A stretch of 64,000 nucleotides of DNA from Bacteroidota bacterium (GCA_018267705.1 JAFDXX010000023.1:186001-250000); one strand, 5' to 3'. Counted from the first letter of the stretch, positions 35,880 through 45,109 are shown. Notes: a model not told the origin generated them from the sequence alone. Numbers and translations are program-made.

Positions 35880-36887
35880 TTATTGTAATTGTTGTTGATA
35901 TTCTTTTAGTATTTCATAAAATTTATTGGTAGTATTTTTTAATGTATCGCTACTTCTTCCGCCTGCTGCATTTACATGTCCGCCTCCTTCAAAATGCTTG
36001 CGGGCAAATATATTCACATCAAAATTACCTTTACTTCTAAAACTCCATTTTCTTTCCTCTTCCCTATCTATAACAATAGCGGCAAATTTAATCCCTTCAA
36101 TAGTTAAGAGATAATTTACTAATCCTTCTGTATCTCCGGTTTTAATATTGAATTGCTGCAAATCTTGTTTTGAAATACTCATAATTGCTGCATTATATTC
36201 ATATAATACATCCATTCTGTTTAGCAAAACAAAACCTGTAAAACGCAATCTGTTTTCTAAAAAATTATCATAAATATTATCGTGAATAATACTGTGTTGT
36301 AAACCTAACTCTTTTAAATGAGCTACCATTTTATGCACAGCAGCAGAAGTTATGGGAAAACGGAACGAGCCGGTATCCGTCATTACACCTGTATATAAAC
36401 ATTGTGCAATAGTTAAATTTAATTTATTTGCGTTGCCTGATTCTACAATAAAATCATACACCATTTCGCAGGTAGAACTTTTTTCAACATTGCTAATACC
36501 ATAAGCAAATGCTTGTATTTGCGGTTCTTGATGATGGTCTATTAATATTTTTTCTGCGTTTGCTTGTTCAATAAATTTTGCTAAATGTTTGGTACGATGT
36601 AGCACATTAAAATCTAAGCAAAAAATAATATCAGCTTCTGCAATAATTGTTTGTGCTTTATGCTGTTGCGTTTCAAAATCAATTACTTTATCTATACCGG
36701 GCATCCATTGTAAAAATTTAGCCCAATTGGTTGGAGAAATAACTGTAACCGTATGCCCAAATTGAATAAGAAAATGATATAGTCCTAAAGAAGATCCCAT
36801 TGCATCGCCATCTGGCTTTTGATGCATTGTAACTACAACATTTTTAGGTTGCGTAAGCAGTGGATAGAAATGGTTGATAGCTTTCAT
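35880..36887 (-). CDS. nrnA: DHH-family phosphoesterase (NrnA-like nanoRNase/pAp phosphatase)
   Basis: A 335-residue cytoplasmic phosphoesterase with DHH (MHQKPDGDAMGSSLGLYHFL; CLDFN; IDHHQEP) and DHHA1 (GGGHVNAAGGRS) domains. NrnA proteins degrade very short RNA and dephosphorylate pAp. The ATG at 36887 is used; the TTG five codons upstream overlaps the consensus -7 box at 36900-36907. It is divergent from ndk. Confidence 0.88.
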   Translation of the reverse strand: MKAINHFYPLLTQPKNVVVTMHQKPDGDAMGSSLGLYHFLIQFGHTVTVISPTNWAKFLQWMPGIDKVIDFETQQHKAQTIIAEADIIFCLDFNVLHRTKHLAKFIEQANAEKILIDHHQEPQIQAFAYGISNVEKSSTCEMVYDFIVESGNANKLNLTIAQCLYTGVMTDTGSFRFPITSAAVHKMVAHLKELGLQHSIIHDNIYDNFLENRLRFTGFVLLNRMDVLYEYNAAIMSISKQDLQQFNIKTGDTEGLVNYLLTIEGIKFAAIVIDREEERKWSFRSKGNFDVNIFARKHFEGGGHVNAAGGRSSDTLKNTTNKFYEILKEYQQQLQ

Positions 36888-36899
36888 AAACAATGGCGG

Positions 36900-36907
36900 C
36901 AAAAATA
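36900..36907 (-). promoter_or_regulatory. -7 promoter box TATTTTTG for the nrnA-FKBP operon
   Basis: Exact consensus on the minus strand, 12 bases before the ATG. The ndk box faces away from it 53 bases to the right. Confidence 0.6.
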
Positions 36908-36959
36908 AGGGGATTACGCTACTCTATTTATTCAATTTAAACAAGAAAACAGTTTCCCT

Positions 36960-36967
36960 TACTTTTG
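36960..36967 (+). promoter_or_regulatory. -7 promoter box TACTTTTG for ndk
   Basis: Exact TAnnTTTG plus C, 21 bases before the ATG. Confidence 0.6.
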
Positions 36968-36988
36968 CGGCAAATTTTACAAACAAAT

Positions 36989-37405
36989 ATGAGCAACAGA
37001 ACATTTACAATGATTAAGCCTGATGCAACATCTAAAGGCTATACAGGTGGGATTTTAGACCAAATTTTAGCAGCAGGTTTTACTATTAAAGCTATGAAAT
37101 GGACAAGATTAACGACTGCACAAGCTGCTGAATTTTATGCAATACATAAAGAACGCCCCTTTTATGGTGAGTTGGTTGAGTTTATGAGTAGTGGCCCCAT
37201 TGTAGCTGCTATTTTAGAAAAAAATAATGCAGTTGCAGATTTTAGAAAATTAATTGGTGCAACTAATCCTGCACAAGCAGAAGAAGGTACCATTCGTAAA
37301 AAATATGCAGCTTCTACCGGAGAAAATGCAGTTCATGGAAGTGATAGTGATGAAAATGCAGCAATAGAAGGTAATTTTTTCTTTAGTTCTTTAGAAAGAT
37401 TTTAA
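36989..37405 (+). CDS. ndk: Nucleoside diphosphate kinase
   Basis: Balances nucleoside triphosphate pools by phosphate transfer through a phosphohistidine. The active-site histidine is H116 in [12 protein letters not shown], and [10 protein letters not shown] opens the protein. The 138-residue length is standard. The ATG is chosen over an in-frame TTG eight codons upstream, which overlaps the promoter box. It ends in a terminator shared with infC. Confidence 0.97.
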   Translation: MSNRTFTMIKPDATSKGYTGGILDQILAAGFTIKAMKWTRLTTAQAAEFYAIHKERPFYGELVEFMSSGPIVAAILEKNNAVADFRKLIGATNPAQAEEGTIRKKYAASTGENAVHGSDSDENAAIEGNFFFSSLERF

Positions 37406-37470
37406 TGCCACAAAAATTGGCATAGTTTTTTCAATAAGATAAATGGTTTTTTAAGGGTTTAGGGTTGAAA

Positions 37471-37498
37471 AAAGGGCTTCGGTTTCCCGAGGCCCTTT
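37471..37498. terminator. Bidirectional terminator between ndk and infC
   Basis: AAAGGGCTTCGG and CCGAGGCCCTTT form a 12-pair stem (one T-G pair) with a four-base loop; A-rich left flank and TTTAAATTTT right flank suit both convergent genes. Confidence 0.85.
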
Positions 37499-37524
37499 AA
37501 ATTTTATATACCCGCTAAGTATTG

Positions 37525-38112
37525 TTATTTTTTCTTCCCAGTTTTGGGTGTAAGCATTAAAAACATTCTTTTCCCTTCTAATTTAGGTAAAGCTTCAGGC
37601 TGACCAACTTCGGCTAATCTTTCAGCAAATTTCAATAATACCAACTCACCTCTTTCTTTAAACTGAATAGCACGTCCTTTAAACTGCACATAAGCTTTTA
37701 CCTTATTTCCATCTTTTAAAAAGCCTTCAGCATGTTTTGCTTTAAATCCAAAGTCATGCTCATCGGTACCCGGTGTAAAACGAATTTCTTTTACTTCACT
37801 TTGTTTAGCATTGGCTTTCATTTCTTTTTCTTTACGTTTTTTCTCGTAAAGAAATTTTTTATAATCAATTGCTTTACAAACCGGTGGATCTGCTTGCGGA
37901 GAAATTTCTACTAAATCTAATTCTAGGTTTTGTGCAATGCGTAATGCCTCTTGTGTTGGATAAACGCCAACTGTTACATTATCGCCAACTAAACGTACTT
38001 GTGGTACTCTAATTCTTTCATTGATACGATGTTCGGGCTCTTGTTGCCTTTGAAATCTTGGGTTAAATCTGTTGTTGCCGCCTGCGGGCCTTGGTCTTGG
38101 TGGAAATGCCAT
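37525..38112 (-). CDS. infC: Translation initiation factor IF-3
   Basis: Binds the 30S subunit and checks initiator tRNA and start codon. After a 28-residue basic, Pro/Arg/Asn/Gln-rich extension, the canonical sequence starts at HRINERIRVPQVRLVGD. The conserved KKFLYEKKRKEKEMKANAK linker and the C-terminal FTPGTDEHDFGFKAKHAEGFL are present. The start is ATG, not the rare AUU used for autoregulation in E. coli. It follows thrS by 60 bases in the usual order, but rpmI and rplT, which normally come next, are missing; a terminator follows instead. Confidence 0.95.
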   Translation of the reverse strand: MAFPPRPRPAGGNNRFNPRFQRQQEPEHRINERIRVPQVRLVGDNVTVGVYPTQEALRIAQNLELDLVEISPQADPPVCKAIDYKKFLYEKKRKEKEMKANAKQSEVKEIRFTPGTDEHDFGFKAKHAEGFLKDGNKVKAYVQFKGRAIQFKERGELVLLKFAERLAEVGQPEALPKLEGKRMFLMLTPKTGKKK

Positions 38113-38172
38113 TAAAATTTGTTTGGTGAATAATTTTTAAAATTTAAAAAATAAAGTTGTGTAAAAATAATG

Positions 38173-40110
38173 TTATTCTGCACTTTTCCTTTCAAAAATT
38201 TCATTTGCAATGTTAGTAATAAATTCTTCAACAGTTTGTTGCCCTGCATCACCTTTACCTTGTTTACGAATAGAGATTTTATTTTCAGTTGCTTCTTTCT
38301 CTCCAATTACCAACATGTAAGGTATTTTTGCTAATTCTGCTTCGCGAATTTTTTTGCCAATTTTTTCTTGTCTTTCATCTATTTCTACCCTCACTCCTGC
38401 TTTGCGTAATTGTTTTTTTACTTCGTTAGCATAATTCATAAATTTATCACTAATAGGAAGAATTTTTACTTGCAGTGGTGCTAACCATGTTGGAAATTTT
38501 CCTGCATAATGTTCTAATAAAAATCCTATAAAACGCTCATGTGTACCTAATGGCGCTCTGTGAATGATTAAAGGAGTTTCGGATTCGTTATTTTGATTTG
38601 TGAATGATAAATTGAAACTGCGTGGTTGTGCAAAATCTACCTGATTGGTGGCTAAAGTAAACTCTCTCCCTATGGCACTCCAAATTTGTACGTCAATTTT
38701 AGGTCCATAAAAAGCACCTTCGCCTTTAACTTCTACAAATGGTACTCGGGTTTCTATTAATACATTACGTACTAATTCTTCAGTTTCTTTCCACAGTTCA
38801 GGTTCGTTTATATATTTCTGCCCTAATTTTTCAGGATCATGTAAGCTTAAACGCATTACATATTTATCTATTCCAAAAATTTTGAAATATTTTAAATACA
38901 TATCATTTACGGCTTTAAATTCTGCAGCAAATTGTTCTTTGGTACAATAAATATGTGCATCATTCATGTGTAGGCAACGCACACGCATTAAACCAAATAA
39001 TTCTCCGCTTTGTTCATATCGGTAACAGGTTCCGTATTCTGCAATGCGGTAAGGCATATCACGATAGCTTTTGGGTTCAGCATCAAAAATTTTATGGTGA
39101 TGCGGACAATTCATTGCCTTTAAATAATATTTTTCTCCATCCATTTCCATGGGTGGAAACATGCTATCTGCATAGTAAGGTAAATGCCCGCTTGTTAGAT
39201 ATAAATTTTCTTTAGCAATATGTGGTGTAACTACACGTTTATATCCGGCATCTTCTTCTGTTTGTTTAGCTAATTTTTCTAATTCTTCAATAATAACTGT
39301 TCCGTTAGGCATCCATAAAATAAGTCCTTGTCCAATATCATCGTTCATGGTATAAATACCTAATTCTTTTCCTAATTTTCTGTGATCACGTTTTTTAGCT
39401 TCTTCCAACATTAATAAATATTCATCTAATTCTTTTTGTGTTGGAAAAGTAACACCGTAAATACGTGTAAGTTGTTTATTTTTTTCATCACCTTTCCAAT
39501 ATGCACCGGCAATTGAAGTAAGTTTTATTGCCTTTATAAAACCTGTATTGGGAATGTGTGGGCCACGGCATAAATCGGTAAAAGCCCCCTGTGTATAAAA
39601 TGTTATGTTACCATCTTGCAAGTTTTGCAATAAGTCTAATTTATACTCATCGCCTTTTTCAGTAAAATAAGCAACTGCATCTTTTTTAGATTTTTCGGTG
39701 CGTACATATCTATTTTTCTGAGCAGCTAATTCATTCATTTTCTTTTCAAGCCATACTAAATCTTCTTCTGTTAATTTTTTATCCCCTAAATCAATATCGT
39801 AATAAAATCCTTTATCAATAGCAGGGCCTACCCAAAACTTTGCTCCGGGAAATTTAGCTTCAACAGCTTCGGCCATTAAGTGTGCCGATGAATGCCAGAA
39901 TGTGCTTTTACCATCGGTATCATCCCATGTTAATAATTTTAAAGAAGCATCATTGGTAATAGGGCGTGTTGCATCCCAAACTTCTCCGTTAATATTGGCA
40001 GCTAATATTTTTCTTGCCAAACCTTCGCTAATGCTTTTTGCAATATCTAAAGCAGTAATACCATTTTCAAATTGCCTTACTGCTCCATCAGGAAAACTAA
40101 TATTAATCAT
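38173..40110 (-). CDS. thrS: Threonyl-tRNA synthetase
   Basis: A 645-residue class II synthetase. Domains in order are an N-terminal TGS domain (MINISFPDGAVRQFENGITA), an editing domain with HSSAHLMAEAV, the catalytic core with zinc and motif residues (NCPHHHKIF, RYEQSGELFGLMRVRCLHM, IHRAPLGTHERFIGFLLEH) and an anticodon-binding domain (APLQVKILPISDKFMNYANE). The ATG at 40110 is chosen because the longer frame begins with a TTG inside the promoter box. It heads a thrS-infC operon. Confidence 0.97.
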   Translation of the reverse strand: MINISFPDGAVRQFENGITALDIAKSISEGLARKILAANINGEVWDATRPITNDASLKLLTWDDTDGKSTFWHSSAHLMAEAVEAKFPGAKFWVGPAIDKGFYYDIDLGDKKLTEEDLVWLEKKMNELAAQKNRYVRTEKSKKDAVAYFTEKGDEYKLDLLQNLQDGNITFYTQGAFTDLCRGPHIPNTGFIKAIKLTSIAGAYWKGDEKNKQLTRIYGVTFPTQKELDEYLLMLEEAKKRDHRKLGKELGIYTMNDDIGQGLILWMPNGTVIIEELEKLAKQTEEDAGYKRVVTPHIAKENLYLTSGHLPYYADSMFPPMEMDGEKYYLKAMNCPHHHKIFDAEPKSYRDMPYRIAEYGTCYRYEQSGELFGLMRVRCLHMNDAHIYCTKEQFAAEFKAVNDMYLKYFKIFGIDKYVMRLSLHDPEKLGQKYINEPELWKETEELVRNVLIETRVPFVEVKGEGAFYGPKIDVQIWSAIGREFTLATNQVDFAQPRSFNLSFTNQNNESETPLIIHRAPLGTHERFIGFLLEHYAGKFPTWLAPLQVKILPISDKFMNYANEVKKQLRKAGVRVEIDERQEKIGKKIREAELAKIPYMLVIGEKEATENKISIRKQGKGDAGQQTVEEFITNIANEIFERKSAE

Positions 40111-40143
40111 ACTTGTATAATCTACGCTTTTATTGTAAGGACG

Positions 40144-40151
40144 CAAAAGTA
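40144..40151 (-). promoter_or_regulatory. -7 promoter box TACTTTTG for thrS-infC
   Basis: Exact TAnnTTTG plus C on the minus strand, 33 bases before the thrS ATG. Confidence 0.55.
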
Positions 40152-40203
40152 ATGATAAGTTTTAGTTTACAAACCTTAACGCTTTTTTAGCACAAACAGA
40201 TTT

Positions 40204-40211
40204 TAGTTTTG
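40204..40211 (+). promoter_or_regulatory. -7 promoter box TAGTTTTG four bases before an ATG
   Basis: Exact TAnnTTTG plus C; the ATG of the secreted peptidoglycan-binding-like protein begins four bases after the box, predicting a leaderless mRNA. Confidence 0.5.
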
Positions 40212-40215
40212 CAGA

Positions 40216-41508
40216 ATGAGATTGATTTGCACGCTATTCGTTTTTCTTACAATTTCTACTACATCTTATGCTCAAAATATTACCGGAATTTGGCGAGGAT
40301 ATTTTGTACAAAAAGCTTTTAATGAAATTACAGGCAAGTTTGTTGAAGACAAATACAAATACGAAATTCAAATTAATCAATTGCCCAATAATGCTATTGA
40401 AGGCGTAACCTATTCTTATAAAAATATTGTTTTTTATGGGAAGGCATCTTTTAAAGGAATTTTTACAAAAAATACCGAGAACGTTTTAGTAAAAGAATTA
40501 AAAATGTTAGAGTTGAAAATTAGCAACAACTCAGAACCTTGTTTAATGACTTGTTATTTAGATTTGAAACAAGAAGGAAAAACGCAAATTTTATCTGGTA
40601 CTTATACAAGTTTAAATGATAAAACTAAAACTGATTGCGGAGAAGGAATGATTTATTTAGAAAAAGTACCTGAAAGCGATTTTAAAAAAGAAGATTTTTT
40701 AACAAAGAAGAAAGAAGAAACAACCAATGCCACCGCAACGCATAAGAATATTGACTCGAAAAAAGGAAACATTAAAAAAATTCAATTAGCATTAGGTTTA
40801 ACTCCCGATGGTGTTGCAGGTCCAAAAACAACTGCAGCATTAAAAGCTAAAATTCCAACATTACAACAACCTGTAGATTATGCTAACGATGTTGAAGTAA
40901 AACATATTTTAAATAAATTAATGCCAACAAACAAACCTTCGGTAACACCTGAAACAAAACACATAACAACGATTAAAAAACCAACTGTAAAACCTGGGGC
41001 TGAAGAATTTATAATTAGAAAAAAAGCTGCAATACCAACACCGCCAAAAAATAATAACCATGTTGATACTGTTGCGGTTGTTACTGCACCTTCAATAAAA
41101 AATGAAAAACCTGCAGCACCCAAACCTACACCACCTATATTATTAGAAAGAGAAAATAAATTAACAAAAACTATTGAAGTAGATGTAAAAAATGTTGAAA
41201 TAAGTTTTTATGATAATGGTAAAATAGACAACGATAGCATAACTGTTTACATGAATAATGAAAAAGTTATTAATCACCAAAGATTAAGTTATAAACCCAT
41301 TACACTACACTTACATTTAGATGAAATATCTTCTTTAAAAGAACTAATTACTGTTGCTGATAATTTAGGTGATGAACCTCCTAACACGGCATTAATGGTT
41401 ATAACTGCAGGAAATAAACGATACGAAGTAACAGTTACATCTGACGAAAAAACAAACAGCAAAGTAATTATTAAATACAACCCCAACGCTGTTAAAGTAG
41501 AGCAATAA
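40216..41508 (+). CDS. Secreted protein with a central peptidoglycan-binding-like repeat
   Basis: A 430-residue exported protein with a signal peptide (1-20, cleavage at SYA|Q). Residues 21-160 form a domain starting NITGIWRGYFVQKAF that I know only as an unnamed Bacteroidota region. Residues about 186-215 (IKKIQLALGLTPDGVAGPKT) match a PG_binding_1 unit. A Pro/Lys/Thr-rich stretch (220-310) looks unstructured, and the last 110 residues (VDVKNVEISFYDNGKIDNDS) are a beta-rich domain of unknown role. It is probably periplasmic or surface-exposed and may anchor to the wall. It converges with a DUF3347 lipoprotein gene, one base apart. Confidence 0.7.
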   Translation: MRLICTLFVFLTISTTSYAQNITGIWRGYFVQKAFNEITGKFVEDKYKYEIQINQLPNNAIEGVTYSYKNIVFYGKASFKGIFTKNTENVLVKELKMLELKISNNSEPCLMTCYLDLKQEGKTQILSGTYTSLNDKTKTDCGEGMIYLEKVPESDFKKEDFLTKKKEETTNATATHKNIDSKKGNIKKIQLALGLTPDGVAGPKTTAALKAKIPTLQQPVDYANDVEVKHILNKLMPTNKPSVTPETKHITTIKKPTVKPGAEEFIIRKKAAIPTPPKNNNHVDTVAVVTAPSIKNEKPAAPKPTPPILLERENKLTKTIEVDVKNVEISFYDNGKIDNDSITVYMNNEKVINHQRLSYKPITLHLHLDEISSLKELITVADNLGDEPPNTALMVITAGNKRYEVTVTSDEKTNSKVIIKYNPNAVKVEQ

Positions 41509-41509
41509 T

Positions 41510-42088
41510 TTACTTTTTAGCAAAATTTATTGAATCGGTAATTTCTCCGCAAGTAAGCATTTGTTTAGGAATGTAAGGGTTTTTAATATCGAGCGAATTA
41601 CTTAACCAATTAGCACCAACACCATTAAAAGCCATTGGACAATGAGCATGATATATGGTAGCTTTATCGTATTGTACGGTTCTTATTAAATCGTACATTT
41701 CTTCACTTAAAGTAGCAAATGATTTTCTTTTAGCTTCAATATTTTTTTCTGCAAGCAATCCATTTAATTCAGCCGAAATACTTTGTGCTGTTGCTTTTGC
41801 AGTTGCAACAATATTAGTATCTGCCTTTAAAGTATTGATAGGTAAACTATCAATATTGATTATTAATTTTTTAGTGTACACATTAATAATAGTATCACTT
41901 TCGGTAATAAAATTATCTTTTAAGTGATAGTAGTTGCTCATCAATTCGGCAAATGCCGTATTAAAAATATCGGTATTATTACTTTTATTTAATGCAAGTT
42001 GAGGTTTATTTTCTTCAGTCTTTTTATCACTACTGCTGCTGCAAGAAGCAATAAATACAACAAGTATAATTATTAATTTCTTTTCCAT
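41510..42088 (-). CDS. DUF3347-domain lipoprotein
   Basis: A 192-residue lipoprotein (lipobox IASC, Cys16, followed by a serine run). The mature part has the DUF3347 pattern: helical N-terminal half, then IYHAHCPMAFNGVGANWLSN and IKNPYIPKQMLTCGEITDS. DUF3347 often accompanies copper-handling proteins, and the AHCPMAF and MLTCGE blocks offer Cys, His and Met ligands, so metal binding is a reasonable inference. No copper efflux genes are adjacent. Confidence 0.82.
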   Translation of the reverse strand: MEKKLIIILVVFIASCSSSSDKKTEENKPQLALNKSNNTDIFNTAFAELMSNYYHLKDNFITESDTIINVYTKKLIINIDSLPINTLKADTNIVATAKATAQSISAELNGLLAEKNIEAKRKSFATLSEEMYDLIRTVQYDKATIYHAHCPMAFNGVGANWLSNSLDIKNPYIPKQMLTCGEITDSINFAKK

Positions 42089-42104
42089 GTCATAATCTTT
42101 CCTT

Positions 42105-42112
42105 CAAAAATA
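42105..42112 (-). promoter_or_regulatory. -7 promoter box TATTTTTG for the DUF3347 gene
   Basis: Exact consensus on the minus strand, 16 bases before the ATG. It faces away from the ABC-F box 23 bases to the right. Confidence 0.55.
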
Positions 42113-42134
42113 AAATAAAATGTGCTTGCACTAT

Positions 42135-42142
42135 TACATTTG
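42135..42142 (+). promoter_or_regulatory. -7 promoter box TACATTTG for the ABC-F gene
   Basis: Exact TAnnTTTG plus C, 22 bases before the ATG at 42165 and inside the longer ATG frame that starts at 42120, so it argues for the later start. Confidence 0.6.
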
Positions 42143-42164
42143 CAATTTTAAAAGAATTATTGCA

Positions 42165-44123
42165 ATGCTAATTGGTTTACAAAACGTAACATTTGAATTT
42201 GGTGCAAGAGTAATTATTGAAAATGCAACATGGCATATACAACCCGGAGATAGAGTGGGTTTAATTGGATATAACGGCACAGGAAAATCTACCATATTAA
42301 AACTATTGGTTGGGCAATACACTCCCGGCAAAGGTTCTGTTGAAAAAGGAAAAGAAACCAGTATTGGTTATTTACATCAAGATTTATTAAGTTTTGATAC
42401 CAACGAATCTATTGTTGAAGTAGCAATGGGTGCTTTTGAAAAAATAAAAATTTTAGAAAAAGAAATTGAAGAGTTAGGCAAACGTTTAGAAACAGAATAT
42501 GATAATGAAGAATTATTACTCTTGTATAGTGAACGTTTACATGATTTAGAAGTAGCCGGCGGGTACACTATACACCATAAAACAGAAGAAGTTTTACAAG
42601 GTTTAGGTTTCGCCAACGAGCATCTGCAACGCCCTTATAAAGAATTTAGCGGTGGTTGGAGAATGCGGGTTTTACTTGCAAAAATGATTTTACAACAACC
42701 AGATGTATTATTGTTAGATGAGCCTACCAACCACTTAGATCTACCCTCTATTGAATGGCTAGAAAAATATTTAATACATTATCAAGGCAGTGTAGTAATT
42801 GTAAGTCACGATAAATTTTTCTTAAACAGAATGGTAAATAAAATTGTTGAAGTATATCAACAAGAATTGCACATATACAGCGGCAATTATGATTATTATG
42901 AAAAAGAAAAAGAAGTAAGAATTGAACTGCAACAAAAAGCTTACGAAAACCAACAAGATTATATAAGACAAAATGAAAGATTAATTGAACGCTTTAGAGC
43001 CAAAGCCAGCAAAGCAGCAATGGCACAAAGTTTAATGAAGAAATTAGATAAATTAGAAAGAATTGAAACTGCCGAAATAGAACGACCAAACATTAAAATA
43101 AATTTTCAGGTAGAAAAACAACCGGGAAAAATTATTACATCTCTAAAAAATATCAATAAAAGTTTTGGCGAAATTGAAATTATAAAAAACAGTACCGCAG
43201 AAATTGACCGAGGTGATAAAATTGCATTAATTGGTGCCAACGGAAAAGGAAAATCAACTTTATTAAGAATTATTGCAGGTACCGAAAAACATGATGGAGA
43301 AAGAGTTTGGGGACACAATGTTGAAGAAAGTTTTTATGCTCAACACCAATTAGAAGCATTAAACTTAAACAACACCATTCTTGAAGAAATGTTAGAATGT
43401 GGAAGTAAAAAAACAGAATTAGAATTGAGAAGTTTATTAGGTTGTTTTTTATTTAGTGGAGATGATACCGATAAAAAAATTAAAATATTAAGCGGAGGGG
43501 AAAAAGCAAGAGTTGCATTGGCAAAAGTTATTGTAAGCAAAAGTAATTTTTTAATGTTAGATGAACCTACCAACCACTTAGATATGCATAGTGTAGAATT
43601 ATTAGCCGATGCATTAAATAAATATGAAGGAAGTTTAATATTTGTTAGTCACGATAGATATTTTATTTCAAAAACTGCCAATAAAATTTGGGAAATAGTT
43701 GATTATGAAATAAAAGAATTTAAAGGCACTTATAATGAATGGGTTGAATGGAAAGAAAGAATGGCAAAACAAAAAACAGATGACAATAAACAAAAAAAGG
43801 ATGACAGCGAAAAAAAACAAGAACTAAATAATAAAAAATCAGAAGAAAACAAACAGAAAAAAAACAATTCAACTTTAATTGTTGGCGTAAATAAGGAATT
43901 ACAAAAAACACAAAAGCAATTTCAAAAAGTTGAAGAGGAATTAGGAAAATTAAATACGTTGAAAGCAAAGATGGAAGCCGATTTAGGCAATCCTGATATT
44001 TATAAAGATGTAACTAAATTTCAACAAACAGAAAAAGAATATCAAACAGTGCAACAACAAATAAATATTGCTTCAAAAAATTACGAAACTTTATTTGAGA
44101 AAATTATAGAATTAGAAAATTAA
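42165..44123 (+). CDS. ABC-F family ribosome-associated ATPase (Uup/EttA-like)
   Basis: A 652-residue soluble protein with two ABC ATPase domains and no membrane part. The first domain has GYNGTGKST and FSGGWRMRVLLAKM with LLLDEPTNHLDLPS. The second has GANGKGKST, LSGGEKARVALAKV and FLMLDEPTNHLDMHS. The inter-domain P-site linker is the helical ENQQDYIRQNERLIERFRAK region. A C-terminal Lys/Glu/Gln-rich coiled coil (about 535-652) ends the protein, as in Uup. ABC-F proteins act on the ribosome or stalled translation. Antibiotic protection cannot be inferred. Confidence 0.9.
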   Translation: MLIGLQNVTFEFGARVIIENATWHIQPGDRVGLIGYNGTGKSTILKLLVGQYTPGKGSVEKGKETSIGYLHQDLLSFDTNESIVEVAMGAFEKIKILEKEIEELGKRLETEYDNEELLLLYSERLHDLEVAGGYTIHHKTEEVLQGLGFANEHLQRPYKEFSGGWRMRVLLAKMILQQPDVLLLDEPTNHLDLPSIEWLEKYLIHYQGSVVIVSHDKFFLNRMVNKIVEVYQQELHIYSGNYDYYEKEKEVRIELQQKAYENQQDYIRQNERLIERFRAKASKAAMAQSLMKKLDKLERIETAEIERPNIKINFQVEKQPGKIITSLKNINKSFGEIEIIKNSTAEIDRGDKIALIGANGKGKSTLLRIIAGTEKHDGERVWGHNVEESFYAQHQLEALNLNNTILEEMLECGSKKTELELRSLLGCFLFSGDDTDKKIKILSGGEKARVALAKVIVSKSNFLMLDEPTNHLDMHSVELLADALNKYEGSLIFVSHDRYFISKTANKIWEIVDYEIKEFKGTYNEWVEWKERMAKQKTDDNKQKKDDSEKKQELNNKKSEENKQKKNNSTLIVGVNKELQKTQKQFQKVEEELGKLNTLKAKMEADLGNPDIYKDVTKFQQTEKEYQTVQQQINIASKNYETLFEKIIELEN

Positions 44124-45109
44124 TACCCAAAACTTAATTGCACTTCATACTCTTTTTTAAACGGATTCGTATTATTTGCATTAGGTTTTTCAGTAAGCAA
44201 TAAATAAATTGTTTTTCGTTTACCTTTATCAATATCATCAAACTTAACAAAAGCAACTTTTCTCAAAACAGATGTTTGAGGGTGCATAATAAAATAAACA
44301 TATTCACTTCCTAAGCCAGCTCTAATTGCACCAAAAAAAGCATCAAACTCACTTCTTGCATTCAATAACCCTGAGAAGCCTGTCTTATCATAAATTATGT
44401 AAGAAGTATCTTTTACTTTTTTAGTGCCTACACAAACAAATGGAGGTAAATCTATAGGGCAAGTAGTTAAGTTATCTTTATATAAAGATGATAGATTTCC
44501 TTTTATAATTTTTACAAAATTAAAACTCCCAATAGGTTCATTTTTCATTATCCAATTATAATAATTGGGTCTTCCGCTATACACTTGCAAAACAACTCGC
44601 CAAAAATTTGTTTTAATTACTTTATTAACTTGTAATGAAATATTATAATGAAAAAAGCCATTATGAAAAGTGTATGCCAACTTATTTTCAATAACGGTAT
44701 TAGCATCATTTCCCCAATCATTGGTAAGCGTTACCACTCGTTTTGCTAAACTTTTTGATACTTTTTTTGTTAAGGCCTCAAAGGCTTCTTTTGCTTCGTC
44801 AAGATTATCAAATTCACCAAAAAAATATTCAACATATTTTGTACTGTCTTGCACATACCTTCCTGCCACTGCACCGGGTAAATGAATTTTTGATTGATAG
44901 ATATCTGATTTTAGATGAACGGTATCTGTTTTGGTAATTAATTTTCCTTTAATATGAGAGAAATTGAAGGGAGCATCATTTAAAATATTAATAAGGTTAT
45001 ATGTAAACTCTTCTACCCTTTTTGTATTAGGCATGTCTATTCTAAATTGTTGTGCAGTCAATTTTGAAATATAAAATAATATTAATATTACACTTGCTGC
45101 CTTTTTCAT
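44120..45109 (-). CDS. Exported protein of unknown function
   Basis: A 329-residue protein with a signal peptide (AASVILILFYISKLTAQ, cleavage near residue 20). I do not recognise a named family. The middle (FGEFDNLDEAKEAFEALTKK) resembles short alpha/beta units, and the second half has strand patterns (YEVQLSFGY at the end) but is too short for a clear porin. It follows the galactanase gene by 31 bases on the same strand and may be the last member of the hutI-hutG-GH53 transcript. It overlaps the convergent ABC-F gene by four bases. Confidence 0.6.
   Translation of the reverse strand: MKKAASVILILFYISKLTAQQFRIDMPNTKRVEEFTYNLINILNDAPFNFSHIKGKLITKTDTVHLKSDIYQSKIHLPGAVAGRYVQDSTKYVEYFFGEFDNLDEAKEAFEALTKKVSKSLAKRVVTLTNDWGNDANTVIENKLAYTFHNGFFHYNISLQVNKVIKTNFWRVVLQVYSGRPNYYNWIMKNEPIGSFNFVKIIKGNLSSLYKDNLTTCPIDLPPFVCVGTKKVKDTSYIIYDKTGFSGLLNARSEFDAFFGAIRAGLGSEYVYFIMHPQTSVLRKVAFVKFDDIDKGKRKTIYLLLTEKPNANNTNPFKKEYEVQLSFGY

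Noticed and set aside
38112..38306. A 64-codon minus-strand frame overlapping the thrS end and the thrS-infC gap
   Set aside because: It is out of frame within thrS and lacks any recognisable motif; base composition explains it.
42120..42164. A fifteen-codon N-terminal extension of the ABC-F protein from the ATG at 42120
   Set aside because: The added residues are not conserved in the family and a consensus -7 box lies inside them; the ATG at 42165 is the natural start.
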